Positions 45,897 to 54,464 of a stretch of DNA of 64,000 bases are shown piece by piece. Each line of letters begins with the position of its first letter. Position 1 is the first letter of the stretch. The position numbers were made by a program, and so were the translations under genes. The DNA is from Corynebacterium sp. (GTDB lineage: Bacteria; Actinomycetota; Actinomycetes; Mycobacteriales; Mycobacteriaceae), in assembly GCF_030532195.1 (NCBI RefSeq), contig NZ_JAUNLP010000005.1, positions 146,575-210,574 of the forward strand, given 5' to 3'. Under the pieces are notes generated by a model, which had not been told where the DNA came from, did not search any database, and saw only the letters and a list, made by a program, of their open reading frames with translations.

Positions 45897-48779
45897 ATGG
45901 CTAAGGTCCTTTTCAGGCTCGGCAAGTTCTCCTACCGGCATAAATGGGCTGTAATCATTACCTGGCTGTTGATTTTGGCGGGGCTGGGCGGTTCAGTCGC
46001 GGCATTCCAGAAGGGGTTTGTTGACCAGTTCTCCATCCCCGGCATGCCGTCTGCTGTTGCCTCGCACATTATTGAGGAGAAGTTCCCGGACGTCCCCAAC
46101 CCCATTCGTGAGCAGCGCGTTTACGTTGTATTTGAAGCCCCCGACAGGGAGCAATTAGCGGATCCGGAGAACAAGGCTGCCGTTGACAAGGTCATTAATG
46201 GCATCCGCGACAATGTCGGCCAGATATCCGATGACCTGCAGCTGCATAACCCTGTGGACCTCAATCCCAAGATGCAGGAGATGGTTAAAGAGCAGGGCAT
46301 GGCGGCAGGTCTGCCCAAGGACGTCGCTGAAGCCGATGCCAATGCCCTGCGTACCGTGTCTGACGATGGTCGCTATGGCATCTCCACTTTCGTCTTTGAC
46401 GCGAAGATGCCGCAGGATATCGAGCCAGAGAATATGCAGGGTCTGCTTGATGCCATGCAGGCAGGCCGTGATGCCGGCCTCAAGGTCGAGGCCTCTGGGC
46501 CAGGCATGCAGCCTCCCATCGAGGTCGCTCCGACCTCGGAAATCATCGGTGTGACCGTGGCCTTCATTGTTTTGGTGGTCACCTTTGGCTCCGTTGTGGC
46601 ATCGTTCCTGCCAATTATCACTGCAGTTGTCGGCATCATCATTGGTGTCTTCGGCGTGACACTTATGACCGCCTTCACAGAGGTCAACTCGATTACCCCG
46701 GTGCTCGCCGTCATGTTTGGCCTGGCCGTGGGTATTGACTACGCGCTGTTTATTCTCTCGCGCTACAGAGCTGAGCGAGCCAGAGGCATGACCAACGAAG
46801 ATGCCGTGGGCATGGCCACCGGTACAGCCGGCTCTGCCGTGGTGTTTGCCGGTATGACGGTGATTGTGGCGCTGGCAGCGCTGACAGTCGCCAAGGTGCC
46901 GTTTATGTCCTTGATGGGTATTTCGGCCGCTATTACCGTGGCGTTCACGGTGCTGGTCTCCCTGACACTGCTGCCGGCCATCATGGCGCTGCTGGGTGAC
47001 AAGGTCTTTGCAGGCCGTATTCCGGGTGTGGCAGGCAACCCGTCGCGCAATCCGCGCAAGGGCCGTCGTTCGTCCTTCTTCGGTGAGATGACGATGGGCC
47101 GCCGTTGGGTCACCTTCGTGCATAAGGCGCCAGGCCTGTTCCTTGTTGGCTGTATCATCCTGCTGCTGGCACTGGCATATCCGGCCATGCACCTGAAGCT
47201 GGCGCTGCCGTCGGATTCGACCGCAGCGAAGGACAGCACGAACCGCAAGGCCATCACCATGATTGAGGAGGGCTTCGGTCCGGGCCGTAACTCGCAGCTG
47301 ATTATCGTTGCTAAGTCGGATGATGTGAACCCGGACGCGCCGGTGCTCAAACCGCTTATTGACACCGTGAAGCAGGGCAATCCGGGAATCTCCGACATCG
47401 ATGCCGCCCGCAAGGCTTCGTACAGTTATGCGGTCGACCAGTTCAAGTCCAACGTCGGTGTTGAGCACATCCAGATGATTGGCATGAACCACGACGGCAC
47501 CGCGGTCAAAATGATTATGACCCCGAAGTCGGGCCCGCTGGATCCTGCCACCAAGCAGCTGATGAACGCTGTGCGTGATCAGCAGAAGCAGATTGAAAAG
47601 ACCACTGGTCTCTACACCGGTGTCACCGGTCTGGTGCCGATTGAAATCGACATCACCGACCGTCTGCAGGGCGCAATGCCGCTGTACTTGAGCGTTGTCG
47701 TGGGTCTGGCCGTGATTCTGCTGCTGATGATCTTCCGCTCGCTGATGGTGCCAGTCACGGCCGGTATGGGCTTCCTGCTTTCTGTCGCGGCCGCATTCGG
47801 TGTCACCGTCGCGTTCTTCCAGGACGGCCTGTGGGGCGTCATCGGCACGCCGGGGCCGCTAGTCAGCTTCGTGCCAATCTTCCTGATCGGCGTGACGTTC
47901 GGTCTGGCCATGGACTACCAGGTCTTCCTGGTCTCACGAATGCGCGAGCACTACATCCACAACAAGGGCGAAGCGTCACCGCAGTCGAAGTACGACGCGG
48001 TCGAGGAATCAGTCGTCGAAGGCTTCACGCTGGGTGCGCGCGTGGTCACCGCCGCCGCCATCATCATGATTTCCGTCTTCGCCGCCTTCGCCGGTCAGCC
48101 GCTGGCGATCGTCAAGGTCTTCGGTTTCGCGTTGGGTGCGGCAGTGCTTTTCGACGCCTTCGTCATCCGCATGACCTTCATCCCGGCAGCCATGTTCTTG
48201 CTTGGCCGCGGTACTTGGTACATGCCGAAGTGGCTGGACAAGCTGTTGCCCTCCGTTGACGTGGAAGGCTCCGCACTGGAAGAGGTCGCCGAGGAGCTGG
48301 TGGAGAAGGGCCGTCGTGAGCGCATGGCCGCTGGTGAGACTCTGCTGCCAGAAGGTCGCGGTGCCGGTCGCGGTGTGGCCGTTGAGCACCACGATGAACC
48401 TACAGCTGAGCCTGAGACAGAATCTGCAGGTGGCGTGGCAGTTGCCACCAAGCCGCGTGACCGTTTTGCCACGAAGTTCGAGAAGGCGCAGCTGCGCGAA
48501 ATCGAGGCTGACACTGCTGACGCTGAATCTGAGGCGCCCGTCCCCGAACCCGACGCAGCTGACACGGCCGAGTTGGAGCAGCCACAGCCAGCCCAGAACC
48601 AGCCAGGAAACTCCACGGACCTGGAAGTTCGCCCGGACTACCGCCCGGAGCGCCGCAAGAAGGTGACCGTGGCGGAGCTGGCGAAGCGCTCTGGCCGGAA
48701 GCTTTCGGAGCCACGTCGTCGGCGCGCGGCGGAAGAGCCAGAGGAAGGCGCGGACAACTCGGGCAACGAGGCCGAGTAA
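45897..48779 (+). CDS. MMPL family RND transporter
   Basis: 960 residues in two pseudo-repeats. Each has a large extracytoplasmic domain and a bundle of helices with the family's proton-relay aspartate: VGIDYALFILSRYR near 280 and LAMDYQVFLVSRM near 676. The last ~190 residues are a charged, Glu/Pro/Ala-rich cytosolic tail (TAELEQPQPAQNQP; RKLSEPRRRRAAEEPEE). Relatives export trehalose mycolates or other lipids; if the organism lacks mycolates the cargo must differ. No accessory gene is next to it. Start ATG 45897. Confidence 0.92.
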   Translation: MAKVLFRLGKFSYRHKWAVIITWLLILAGLGGSVAAFQKGFVDQFSIPGMPSAVASHIIEEKFPDVPNPIREQRVYVVFEAPDREQLADPENKAAVDKVINGIRDNVGQISDDLQLHNPVDLNPKMQEMVKEQGMAAGLPKDVAEADANALRTVSDDGRYGISTFVFDAKMPQDIEPENMQGLLDAMQAGRDAGLKVEASGPGMQPPIEVAPTSEIIGVTVAFIVLVVTFGSVVASFLPIITAVVGIIIGVFGVTLMTAFTEVNSITPVLAVMFGLAVGIDYALFILSRYRAERARGMTNEDAVGMATGTAGSAVVFAGMTVIVALAALTVAKVPFMSLMGISAAITVAFTVLVSLTLLPAIMALLGDKVFAGRIPGVAGNPSRNPRKGRRSSFFGEMTMGRRWVTFVHKAPGLFLVGCIILLLALAYPAMHLKLALPSDSTAAKDSTNRKAITMIEEGFGPGRNSQLIIVAKSDDVNPDAPVLKPLIDTVKQGNPGISDIDAARKASYSYAVDQFKSNVGVEHIQMIGMNHDGTAVKMIMTPKSGPLDPATKQLMNAVRDQQKQIEKTTGLYTGVTGLVPIEIDITDRLQGAMPLYLSVVVGLAVILLLMIFRSLMVPVTAGMGFLLSVAAAFGVTVAFFQDGLWGVIGTPGPLVSFVPIFLIGVTFGLAMDYQVFLVSRMREHYIHNKGEASPQSKYDAVEESVVEGFTLGARVVTAAAIIMISVFAAFAGQPLAIVKVFGFALGAAVLFDAFVIRMTFIPAAMFLLGRGTWYMPKWLDKLLPSVDVEGSALEEVAEELVEKGRRERMAAGETLLPEGRGAGRGVAVEHHDEPTAEPETESAGGVAVATKPRDRFATKFEKAQLREIEADTADAESEAPVPEPDAADTAELEQPQPAQNQPGNSTDLEVRPDYRPERRKKVTVAELAKRSGRKLSEPRRRRAAEEPEEGADNSGNEAE

Positions 48780-48816
48780 TCTCTAGGCAGCCCAACGGAC
48801 ACTAGCAAGGAGCTTC

Positions 48817-50118
48817 ATGTCGCAATCGAGGACGACGGGGTTCGACGTCGTAAAGCAGATTGACGGTGCGCGCGGACGTGCCGGAACGATTCACACCCCG
48901 CACGGCGATATTGCTACGCCGGCGTTCATTCCGGTCGGCACGAAGGCGACGGTGAAGACGCTGACGCCGGAGCAGGTGTGCTCGACGGGCGCGCAGGCGA
49001 TGCTGTCGAACGCGTACCACCTGTACCTGCAGCCGGGCGAGGAGATCGTCGATGAGGCCGGCGGGTTGGCGAAGTTCTCCAATTGGAACGGGCCGACGTA
49101 CACCGATTCTGGCGGATTTCAGGTGCTCAGCCTGGGTGCGGGCTTTAAGAAGACCCTCGCCATGGACGTCACCGGTATGCAGAAGGACGACATCGTTGCC
49201 GAGGGCAAGGAGCGCAACGCGTTTGTCGATGAGGACGGTGTGACGTTTCGCTCGCACATCGACGGCTCCGAGCATCGCTTCACGCCGGAGGTGTCCATGC
49301 GCATTCAGCACGCGCTGGGCGCGGACATCATGATGGCGTTCGACGAGCTCACCACGCTTATGAATACCCGCGGCTACCAGGAGGCATCCGTCGAGCGGAC
49401 GCATCGCTGGGCGCGCCGCTGCCTGGAGGCGCACAACGAACTGACAATCGCGCGCGGTCAGGTCGATGCGCACGTCGATTCGCTTGACGACGGCCAGTTG
49501 CCCGTCCAGCAGCTATTCGGTGTCGTGCAGGGTGCGCAGTATGAAGACCTGCGCCGCAAGGCCGCCCGCGGGCTGGTGGAGCTCTCCCGCGAGTTTGAAG
49601 ATGCCGGCAAGCTCGGCTTCCACGGCTATGGCATTGGCGGGGCGATTGAGAAGCAGAATCTCGGTCTGATCTGCGGTTGGGTCAATGATGAGCTTCCCGA
49701 CGACCGCGCCCGCCACCTGCTGGGGATCTCTGAGCCGGACGATATTTTCGCCGCTGTTGAGGCCGGTGCCGACACCTTTGACTGTGTGGCTCCGACGCGG
49801 CTTGCCCGCCGCGGTGGTGTGTACACGCTCGATGGCCGGATGACCTTGACTAATGCGCGCTTTAAGAAGGATTTCCGCCCGGTGGACGTGGAGGTGCCGT
49901 CGTACACCTCGCTGAATTACTCGCGTGCGTACCTGCACCACTTGCTGAAGGCCAAGGAGTACCTGGCTGGCACGCTGTGCACGATTCACAACCTGTTCTT
50001 CATGGTGCAGCTGGTGGATAATATCCGCGCTGCGATTTTGGAGGATCGTTTCTTTGAATACCGTGATGAATTCCTCGGCCGTTACTACGCCAACGGTGGG
50101 CGCGCGGTGAATAACTAG
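48817..50118 (+). CDS. tgt: Queuine tRNA-ribosyltransferase, zinc cysteines missing
   Basis: Exchanges G34 for queuine or a precursor in Asp, Asn, His and Tyr tRNAs. 433 residues, CAAGGAG before ATG 48817. The catalytic aspartates are kept: Asp97 in DSGGFQV and Asp322 in FDCVAPTRLARRG. In bacterial TGT a C-x-C-x2-C zinc site precedes NYSRAYL; here that stretch reads VPSYTSLNYSRAYL (360 on), so all three cysteines are replaced by Val, Ser and Ser, while the histidine of TIHNL (His391) remains. yhhQ and gluQ lie within 6 kb, indicating queuosine-precursor salvage rather than synthesis. Confidence 0.93.
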   Translation: MSQSRTTGFDVVKQIDGARGRAGTIHTPHGDIATPAFIPVGTKATVKTLTPEQVCSTGAQAMLSNAYHLYLQPGEEIVDEAGGLAKFSNWNGPTYTDSGGFQVLSLGAGFKKTLAMDVTGMQKDDIVAEGKERNAFVDEDGVTFRSHIDGSEHRFTPEVSMRIQHALGADIMMAFDELTTLMNTRGYQEASVERTHRWARRCLEAHNELTIARGQVDAHVDSLDDGQLPVQQLFGVVQGAQYEDLRRKAARGLVELSREFEDAGKLGFHGYGIGGAIEKQNLGLICGWVNDELPDDRARHLLGISEPDDIFAAVEAGADTFDCVAPTRLARRGGVYTLDGRMTLTNARFKKDFRPVDVEVPSYTSLNYSRAYLHHLLKAKEYLAGTLCTIHNLFFMVQLVDNIRAAILEDRFFEYRDEFLGRYYANGGRAVNN

Positions 50119-50141
50119 CTTGTCCGCCCCCTCCCAGCGCG

Positions 50142-50213
50142 CACTTCACGACACGTATGTCACCTCGTGCCAGCCGTGGAGGTGGCACAAGGTGACACCG
50201 GTGTCATGAAGTG
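50142..50213. repeat. 72-bp palindromic element, copy A
   Basis: Two 31-base arms, CACTTCACGACACG... and ...GTGTCATGAAGTG, with 26 of 31 positions complementary around a 10-base centre. It lies between tgt and the DUF559 gene. A second full copy (51661-51732) and a half copy (51754-51787) lie on the other side of that gene. It could act as a hairpin terminator for tgt, but its repetition points to a repeat family. Confidence 0.85.
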
Positions 50214-50306
50214 GTGTGGCTGGTCCGCCAAGGGCCGTGTCGGCGCCTGGGCCGAGGAGGGGACGGGGAGAAGCAGCTGAGGCTGCTAATACAGCCAATA
50301 CAGCTA

Positions 50307-51437
50307 TTACAGCCGCCCTGCCTGGTGCCAGAGCTGACGGCGACGCAAAGCCAGCTCGGCGGCTTTCCCTTTGATTTCGATAGGCTGCCGAGCGAGGGAG
50401 TACCTCCCGCTATAGCAGCTGCCGCCGTTTGCCAGCTGACGCTGAATTTCGGTAGCAGCCTGGCGCAAGGTGGCTACGGCGGAGCCGTCGAAAAGCTGTG
50501 CCCACACGATTCTGACTACCCTGAGTCCGAGATTTTTCAGGCGTTTTTCGCGCTCTAGCTCCTTGGCGATCGCTACCTGTGTATCCGCAATCCCGCCGTC
50601 GGTGTACTTCATACGGCCATCGAATTCGATGACTAACCCGAGCGCCGGTAGGTAAAAGTCCACCCGAGCGACAAAGCCACGCTCATCCTGGAAAACCACT
50701 TGCTGTAGCAGCGGGGCACGTCGATCATCGACGGAAGCTAGTCCCGCCTCCACGATTGCGCCTTTGGTCAGCGATTCCCCAATACTTTCCGACAGCGACG
50801 TAGCCTGTCTTAGTAGCCGCCTGGCCTGCGCATTTCCCGGCGATCGAGGATACGCATTCAACGTGGCCAACAGTTCCGCGGTGTCGGTGTGGCGCTGGAG
50901 GGCGGCGTCGGCAAGCACTAGTGCATTGTGCGGTGTGCGAGAACGGCACACGTCGATGACGGACTTGGGGACATCCGTGGTGAGACGGCCGTCGATCTCT
51001 ACGATGTCCTCTGGAAGGATGCGGCCCGAGACACGGACGAGCCTGTTGTGCGGTCGGTAGAGGCCGTCGGGAGTGTTTCGCGATTGCCCGGGCGCGCGAC
51101 CAGAGTTAGCTATTGCGATTGCAGTGCCATGTGTGAGCAGCGGGAGACCGTGGAGTGCGGCGGCGGCATCGCGGGTTAGGACGGTCGCGGTACCTCGGTG
51201 GACGAGGGCTTTAATCTCTAGGATGTAGCGCTCGGTGCTGTTTAGCGTCAGCCACTTGTCGACGGGCACGTATGCGCCGTGCGCGAGCCATAGGAGGCTG
51301 TCGCGTTTGGCTCGCTGCTGGAGCACTTTGTCGGAATGCTGACCAATTCTGGAGATGGCAAATGTGCTTGGCCGCGCGCAATCGCGCTGCTGGCCAGTGC
51401 GGATGATGCGGTCGGCGTCGTAGATCCACTGGGGCAT
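50307..51437 (-). CDS. DUF559 (Vsr-like nuclease fold) protein, copy 2
   Basis: 376 residues from ATG 51437 (MPQWIYDADRIIRTGQQRD), matching the start of the paralogue at 24521 (MPTWTYDIDGLI). An N-terminal winged-helix-like part has LTLNSTERYILEIKALVHRG and LTRDAAAALHGLPLL. The C-terminal PD-(D/E)XK-like core has ARVDFYLPALGLVIEFDG near 256-272 and EREKRLKNLGLRVVRIVW. The frame stays open to 51848, but that extension runs through palindromes and 8-bp repeats and is not credible. Flanked on both sides by copies of one palindromic element. Role unknown. Confidence 0.85.
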   Translation of the reverse strand: MPQWIYDADRIIRTGQQRDCARPSTFAISRIGQHSDKVLQQRAKRDSLLWLAHGAYVPVDKWLTLNSTERYILEIKALVHRGTATVLTRDAAAALHGLPLLTHGTAIAIANSGRAPGQSRNTPDGLYRPHNRLVRVSGRILPEDIVEIDGRLTTDVPKSVIDVCRSRTPHNALVLADAALQRHTDTAELLATLNAYPRSPGNAQARRLLRQATSLSESIGESLTKGAIVEAGLASVDDRRAPLLQQVVFQDERGFVARVDFYLPALGLVIEFDGRMKYTDGGIADTQVAIAKELEREKRLKNLGLRVVRIVWAQLFDGSAVATLRQAATEIQRQLANGGSCYSGRYSLARQPIEIKGKAAELALRRRQLWHQAGRL

Positions 51438-51614
51438 CGCGTCGTGCTCCTGAAAGATTGCTGGGATAGAGGCGGGACGAGTGGTGTGGTCTACGTTCTC
51501 TTTTTTTGGCGTGAGTGGAGTGGCTGGAGGAGCTGATTTGTCGCTGGCTGTGGATAGTTTTCGGTTTTTGGGGGATATCCACAGACACAGCTGGACAGGG
51601 GGGCAGCTGGACAG

Positions 51615-51646
51615 CGGCACAACGGCACAACGGCACAGCGGCACAG
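51615..51646. repeat. Four tandem 8-bp repeats CGGCACA(A/G)
   Basis: Two CGGCACAA units followed by two CGGCACAG units. A possible slippage-prone tract in the upstream region of the DUF559 gene. Confidence 0.8.
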
Positions 51647-51660
51647 CGGGTTCCAAAACC

Positions 51661-51787
51661 GACTTCATGACACGCATGTCACCGTGTGCCACCTCCGCAG
51701 CTGGCACGAGGTGACACAGGTGTCGTGAAGTGGTGTGGTGGGGGTGGTGCAGCGAGGTGACACAGGTGTCATGAAGTGGTGTGGTGG
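51661..51787. repeat. Palindromic element, copy B (full) and C (half)
   Basis: Copy B (51661-51732) has the same two-arm plan as copy A at 50142: ACTTCATGACACGCATGTC and GTGACACAGGTGTCGTGAAG. A right half only, GAGGTGACACAGGTGTC and onward, is repeated at 51754-51787. Each right arm is followed by TGGTGTGG, as in copy A, so the unit is at least 80 bp. Confidence 0.85.
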
Positions 51788-51858
51788 TGAGATGGAGCCA
51801 GAGCCGGGGCCGAGGACAACTAGCCTCAGCACCACTGCGCCAGTTCACCTAAAACGGC

Positions 51859-52824
51859 ATGATGGACATCATGATCACGGTTGAACGACTCAGCAAGAAG
51901 TACGGCTCGAAATTAGCCGTCGATGACCTGTCCTTCACCGTTCCCGACGGTGTAGTGACAGGTTTTCTCGGTCCCAACGGCTCCGGTAAGTCCACGACCA
52001 TGCGCTGCATGCTTGGCCTCGACCTCCCAACGACCGGCCAGGCTCTGTTCACCGGAACGGATTCGCAGGGCAATGAATATGTCAATCAGCCGTTTGCAAA
52101 GCTGCGGAATAAGCCCAGCGTCGCGGGCGCCATTTTGGATGCCACGTGGCATAACAAGGCCCGCTCGGGTCGCGCTCACCTGCAGGTTCTCGCACGCGGC
52201 GCGGGCATCCCCGACACCCGCGTGGAAGAATGCCTCGAGCAGGTCGGTATGACCGAGGCCGCCGGCGACAAGGTCGGCAGTTACTCGCTGGGTATGAAGC
52301 AGCGTCTGGGAGTGGCAGAGGCGCTGCTCGGCAAGCCTAAACACCTCATTCTTGATGAGCCCGTCAACGGCCTCGACCCCGAAGGTGTTTCATGGATGCG
52401 CCAAACCATCAGGTCACTGGCTGAGCAGGGCTGCGCAGTTCTGGTCTCATCGCACCTGCTTTCAGAGATGCAGCTCACCGCCGACCGCATCGTCGTCATC
52501 GGCCGCGGCCGCATGATCGGTGAATACAGCATGGACGAATTCCTCGCCGACGGCACCATCGTCGAAGTCGAAGTCGATGATCCCTCCCGGCTACTGCAAG
52601 CACTCGGACCGCTCGCGCGCGGGGTAGACGTCGATAAGCACTTGCGCATTCCGCTTCACGACGGCATCAGCGAGCAGCAACTTCGTCGCGAAATTGCAGC
52701 CGCTGCGCTGCGTGAGGGCCTGATGGTGACGCGGTTGAACACCAAGCGCAACAACTTGGAAGAGAAGTTCCTGGCTGCGACGCACGAAGCTCAGGAGTAC
52801 CGAGCACAGGCGATTGGCGAGTAG
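51859..52824 (+). CDS. ABC transporter ATP-binding protein
   Basis: 321 residues from ATG 51859; ATG 51862 or 51871 are equally possible and no ribosome site is clear. Walker A GPNGSGKST at 38-46, signature SYSLGMKQRLGVAEAL near 145, Walker B HLILDEPVNGLDPEG near 163, H-loop in VSSHLLSEM. The C-terminal ~90 residues are the small extra domain of DrrA/BcrA-type exporters. Pairs with the permease 13 bp downstream; substrate unknown, possibly an antimicrobial peptide. Confidence 0.92.
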   Translation: MMDIMITVERLSKKYGSKLAVDDLSFTVPDGVVTGFLGPNGSGKSTTMRCMLGLDLPTTGQALFTGTDSQGNEYVNQPFAKLRNKPSVAGAILDATWHNKARSGRAHLQVLARGAGIPDTRVEECLEQVGMTEAAGDKVGSYSLGMKQRLGVAEALLGKPKHLILDEPVNGLDPEGVSWMRQTIRSLAEQGCAVLVSSHLLSEMQLTADRIVVIGRGRMIGEYSMDEFLADGTIVEVEVDDPSRLLQALGPLARGVDVDKHLRIPLHDGISEQQLRREIAAAALREGLMVTRLNTKRNNLEEKFLAATHEAQEYRAQAIGE

Positions 52825-52837
52825 GGGAGTGAGCACA

Positions 52838-53614
52838 ATGAGTTTTGGCAATGCGTTGCGGTCGGAATGGACGAAGTTGAAGAGTCTCCGCAGCACGTGG
52901 GTGTATGCGGTGCTGCTGGTGGGCTCGATAGCTGCGCCGACGATGCTCTTTAGCGTGATGGCCGATGACGGCATGACCGTCAGCTGGTCGATGCTGCTGG
53001 TCGGAGCCGTGATTTTCAACATGATTGCGATTGCTTTCGGCGGTTCCACGGCGGCCGGGGAGTACAACGATCAGATGCATGCACATGCGTTTTTGACGCA
53101 GGACAGGCGGAGTTTGTGGCTATCAGCGAGGTTCCTACTGACCGTGGTTTTGCTGGCCGTGTGCTGGGCGCTGGGTATCGCGATTGCGTATGCGGCTGTG
53201 GCGGCATCTCCGGCGGTGGGCTTTGAAGGTGGTCAGACCTATTACATCTTCACGTCGCTGCTGGGTTTTGTGGTTTTCTCGCTAATTTCGATGTCGTTGG
53301 GTGTGCTGACCAGGTCCCGCGTGGCTGCAGTGGCGATTCCACTGGTGTGGCTGCTGGTGGTGGAAAACATGCTGGGGTATGCGGCCTCGGCTTTTAAGGT
53401 GCTCCGGCCAATTTGGCTGGTCGCGCCGGGCGAGCGCATTCAGCAGCTGGCACCGCAGCTCTCCGGGATAATGACGAATCCGGAACGGCCGCATATTGGC
53501 TTTGAGGCTGGCATGACGCAGCCATTGTGGTTCAACGTGGTGGTTGTTGTGGCTTGGATTGTACTGGCTATCGCCGCAGCTCAGTGGGTTAATGCCAAGC
53601 GGGATGTGAAGTAG
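52838..53614 (+). CDS. ABC-2 type transporter permease
   Basis: 258 residues from ATG 52838, with AGGGGAG upstream. The start FGNALRSEWTKLKSLRSTW is the amphipathic entry helix of BcrB-like permeases, followed by six membrane helices and a short C-terminal tail. Partner of the preceding ATPase. Confidence 0.9.
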   Translation: MSFGNALRSEWTKLKSLRSTWVYAVLLVGSIAAPTMLFSVMADDGMTVSWSMLLVGAVIFNMIAIAFGGSTAAGEYNDQMHAHAFLTQDRRSLWLSARFLLTVVLLAVCWALGIAIAYAAVAASPAVGFEGGQTYYIFTSLLGFVVFSLISMSLGVLTRSRVAAVAIPLVWLLVVENMLGYAASAFKVLRPIWLVAPGERIQQLAPQLSGIMTNPERPHIGFEAGMTQPLWFNVVVVVAWIVLAIAAAQWVNAKRDVK

Positions 53615-53627
53615 TAGCACTCGCCTA

Positions 53628-53662
53628 TGCCGCGACCTGCACTAACAGGACAGGTCGCGGCA
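53628..53662. terminator. Hairpin between convergent ABC permease and yhhQ
   Basis: TGCCGCGACCTG / CAGGTCGCGGCA, a perfect 12-bp stem with an 11-base loop. No T tract on either side; probably a shared terminator. Confidence 0.7.
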
Positions 53663-53672
53663 CATTCCGTCG

Positions 53673-54359
53673 TTAAGCGGGGGCGTGAGCGGTGTAGTAG
53701 CCCTCGCGGCGCTTGACCCACGCGATGACGGCGTAGGTGATGGGCATGATGACGAATTCGACGGCGGTCTTCCAGATGAAGCCGACGATGACGTAGTTGA
53801 CGAAGGTGCCCCAGGTGTCGATGCCGATGGCGGTCGCGGCGATGGAACAGAAGATGAGCGTGTCGACGAACTCGCCGACCACAGTCGAGCCCATTAGGCG
53901 TGCCCAGAGGGCCTTTTCGCCAGTGCGCTTCTTGATGGCGTTGAGCGACCAAGCGTTGAGCAGCTGCCCGACGACGTAACCCGCTAGACCTGCGAGAACT
54001 AGCTGCGGGACGGTGCCGAGGACGGTGGTAAAGGCTTCCTGATTTTCGTACCACGGCGCGGCGGGGAGTTTGATGGCGATGAAGAAGCAGGCCATCGCGC
54101 CGGCGAGGATGGCGAAGCCGGTCCACACGGTGCGGCGGGTGGCTTTGTAGCCGTAGCACTCGGAAAGCACGTCGCCGATGACGTAGCTCAAGGGGAAGAG
54201 GAAGAAAGCACCGTCGGTGGCCAGGCCGAAGATTTCCACGCCTTTGGTGGCGGTGATGTTAGAGACAATCAGCACGCCGATGAAAATGGCCGTGAACATC
54301 GGGTACAGCGAATTCGGTACCGAGATGTGGCGTGGCGTGGTTGCTGCGGATTCGGACAT
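53673..54359 (-). CDS. yhhQ: Queuosine precursor transporter (YhhQ/QPTR family)
   Basis: 228 residues from ATG 54359 (MSESAATTPRHISVPNSLYP). About six helices; SNITATKGVEIF, FFLFPLSYVIGDVLSECYG, ARLMGSTVVGEFVDTLIFC and EFVIMPITYAVIAWVKRREG are family segments. Imports queuine or preQ bases. A GTG at 54449 would leave only 15 bp to gluQ and no room for promoters, so the shorter form is preferred. With tgt and gluQ it completes a salvage route. Confidence 0.92.
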   Translation of the reverse strand: MSESAATTPRHISVPNSLYPMFTAIFIGVLIVSNITATKGVEIFGLATDGAFFLFPLSYVIGDVLSECYGYKATRRTVWTGFAILAGAMACFFIAIKLPAAPWYENQEAFTTVLGTVPQLVLAGLAGYVVGQLLNAWSLNAIKKRTGEKALWARLMGSTVVGEFVDTLIFCSIAATAIGIDTWGTFVNYVIVGFIWKTAVEFVIMPITYAVIAWVKRREGYYTAHAPA

Positions 54360-54464
54360 AGCTGCGTTCTCGGGCGCGTGCGAGGTGGCTGCAGCGACAG
54401 CCTCGGCGTTGCCCGGCCCAGACTTGGGCAGGTTTTCGTTATTTGTCACGGGAGGGATATTACC

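Larger units (their letters stand above)
51438..51858. other. 421-bp repeat-rich gap upstream of DUF559 copy 2
   Basis: Contains, from left: a T-rich tract; GGCTGTGGATA (51546) and GGATATCCACAG (51573 on), which are DnaA-box-like and facing each other; four tandem 8-bp units CGGCACA(A/G) at 51615-51646; the palindromic element copy B and half copy C; then the start region of the ABC transporter gene. No further coding gene supported. Confidence 0.65.

Noticed and set aside
50307..51437. DUF559 gene as the antitoxin of a toxin-antitoxin pair
   Set aside because: No partner gene on either side; the nearest genes are tgt and an ABC exporter.
51438..51848. N-terminal extension of the DUF559 gene copy 2
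   Set aside because: Would encode repeats of Cys/Pro/Ser from palindromes and 8-bp tandem units; the paralogue begins at the matching methionine.
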